DNA of 60,811 bases from Clostridia bacterium (GTDB taxonomy: Bacteria; Bacillota; Clostridia; Oscillospirales; CAG-272), in contig JAFYLH010000030.1 of assembly GCA_017537175.1 (NCBI GenBank), positions 1 to 60,811 of the forward strand. The letters are read 5' to 3'. The notes beneath the pieces were generated by a model. The model did not search any database and was not told the origin of the DNA. It saw nothing but the letters and a program-made list of their open reading frames with translations. This document shows positions 60,674-60,811 of this stretch, piece after piece (position 1 is the stretch's first letter; every line of letters starts with the position of its first letter). A program made the position numbers and the translations under genes.

Positions 60674-60811
60674 AGACTGTCGAAAAAGTCGGTCGGCCGT
60701 GTTGAAAAAATATTTTTTCAGATCATCACACCGTCTAACGAACAATTGTTATATAATGACTATATCTCCCAATATAGTCTGATAAGTATTCAAAAGTGGT
60801 GTATACATCGA

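Overview
This window comes from a low-to-moderate GC, strictly anaerobic Gram-positive bacterium of the class Clostridia, most likely an Oscillospiraceae/Ruminococcaceae-type gut organism. The evidence is a Firmicutes-style rpsL-rpsG-fusA-tuf order, the hrcA-grpE-dnaK-dnaJ-prmA heat-shock operon under a CIRCE box, PyrR attenuation, a CwlD-like amidase, rubrerythrin, pyruvate formate-lyase, the MEP pathway gene ispE, many lipobox proteins and near-consensus SigA promoters. No rRNA, tRNA, insertion sequence, prophage or CRISPR array was seen.

Layout. 1-3.7 kb: str operon (minus). 3.9-13.5 kb: HtrA-like protease, rubrerythrin, copper ATPase, a VTC / DUF4956 / Cthe_2159-like operon, and an SDR plus VUT transporter pair (all minus). 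13.5-17.3 kb: a very large secreted C1 cysteine peptidase with repeats. 17.5-24.8 kb: pyrR and uracil permease, D,D-carboxypeptidase with a XerC-like recombinase, a membrane protein, CwlD-like amidase and radA. 24.9-33.2 kb: AI-2E-family exporter, ispE, an unassigned glycyl radical enzyme, then a pyruvate formate-lyase locus in which the glycyl-radical domain is a separate gene. 33.4-37.2 kb: three lipoproteins. 37.3-39.5 kb: a small accessory island (SLOG protein, XRE regulator, Fic protein). 39.6-47.2 kb: lysS with an extra tRNA-binding domain, greA, ctpA, a PcsB/EnvC-like hydrolase, ftsX, ftsE and a CdaR-type regulator, all minus and probably partly cotranscribed. 47.6-53.3 kb: heat-shock operon. 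53.6-55.8 kb: two Gfo/Idh/MocA oxidoreductases. 55.8-59.7 kb: small unassigned proteins, an XRE regulator with a perfect palindromic operator, and an HTH / zinc-ribbon / kinase module. 59.9-60.6 kb: Nif3-like protein.

Two themes go beyond ordinary housekeeping. The first is radical enzymology: a two-gene pyruvate formate-lyase, and a second glycyl radical enzyme whose active-site cysteine lies in a GCNQ rather than a GCVE-type motif. The second is intergenic structure. Several 3' flanks carry elements that begin exactly at a stop codon and combine heptamer arrays (TTAGGAG or TGCAGAA) with a variable hairpin. Two further spacers are arrays of different small hairpins separated by a constant 7-9-mer. 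A separate ~85-90 nt element with constant ends and a variable middle lies between stop codon and terminator of two unrelated genes, in the same orientation relative to each gene; it is the best candidate here for an undescribed RNA family.
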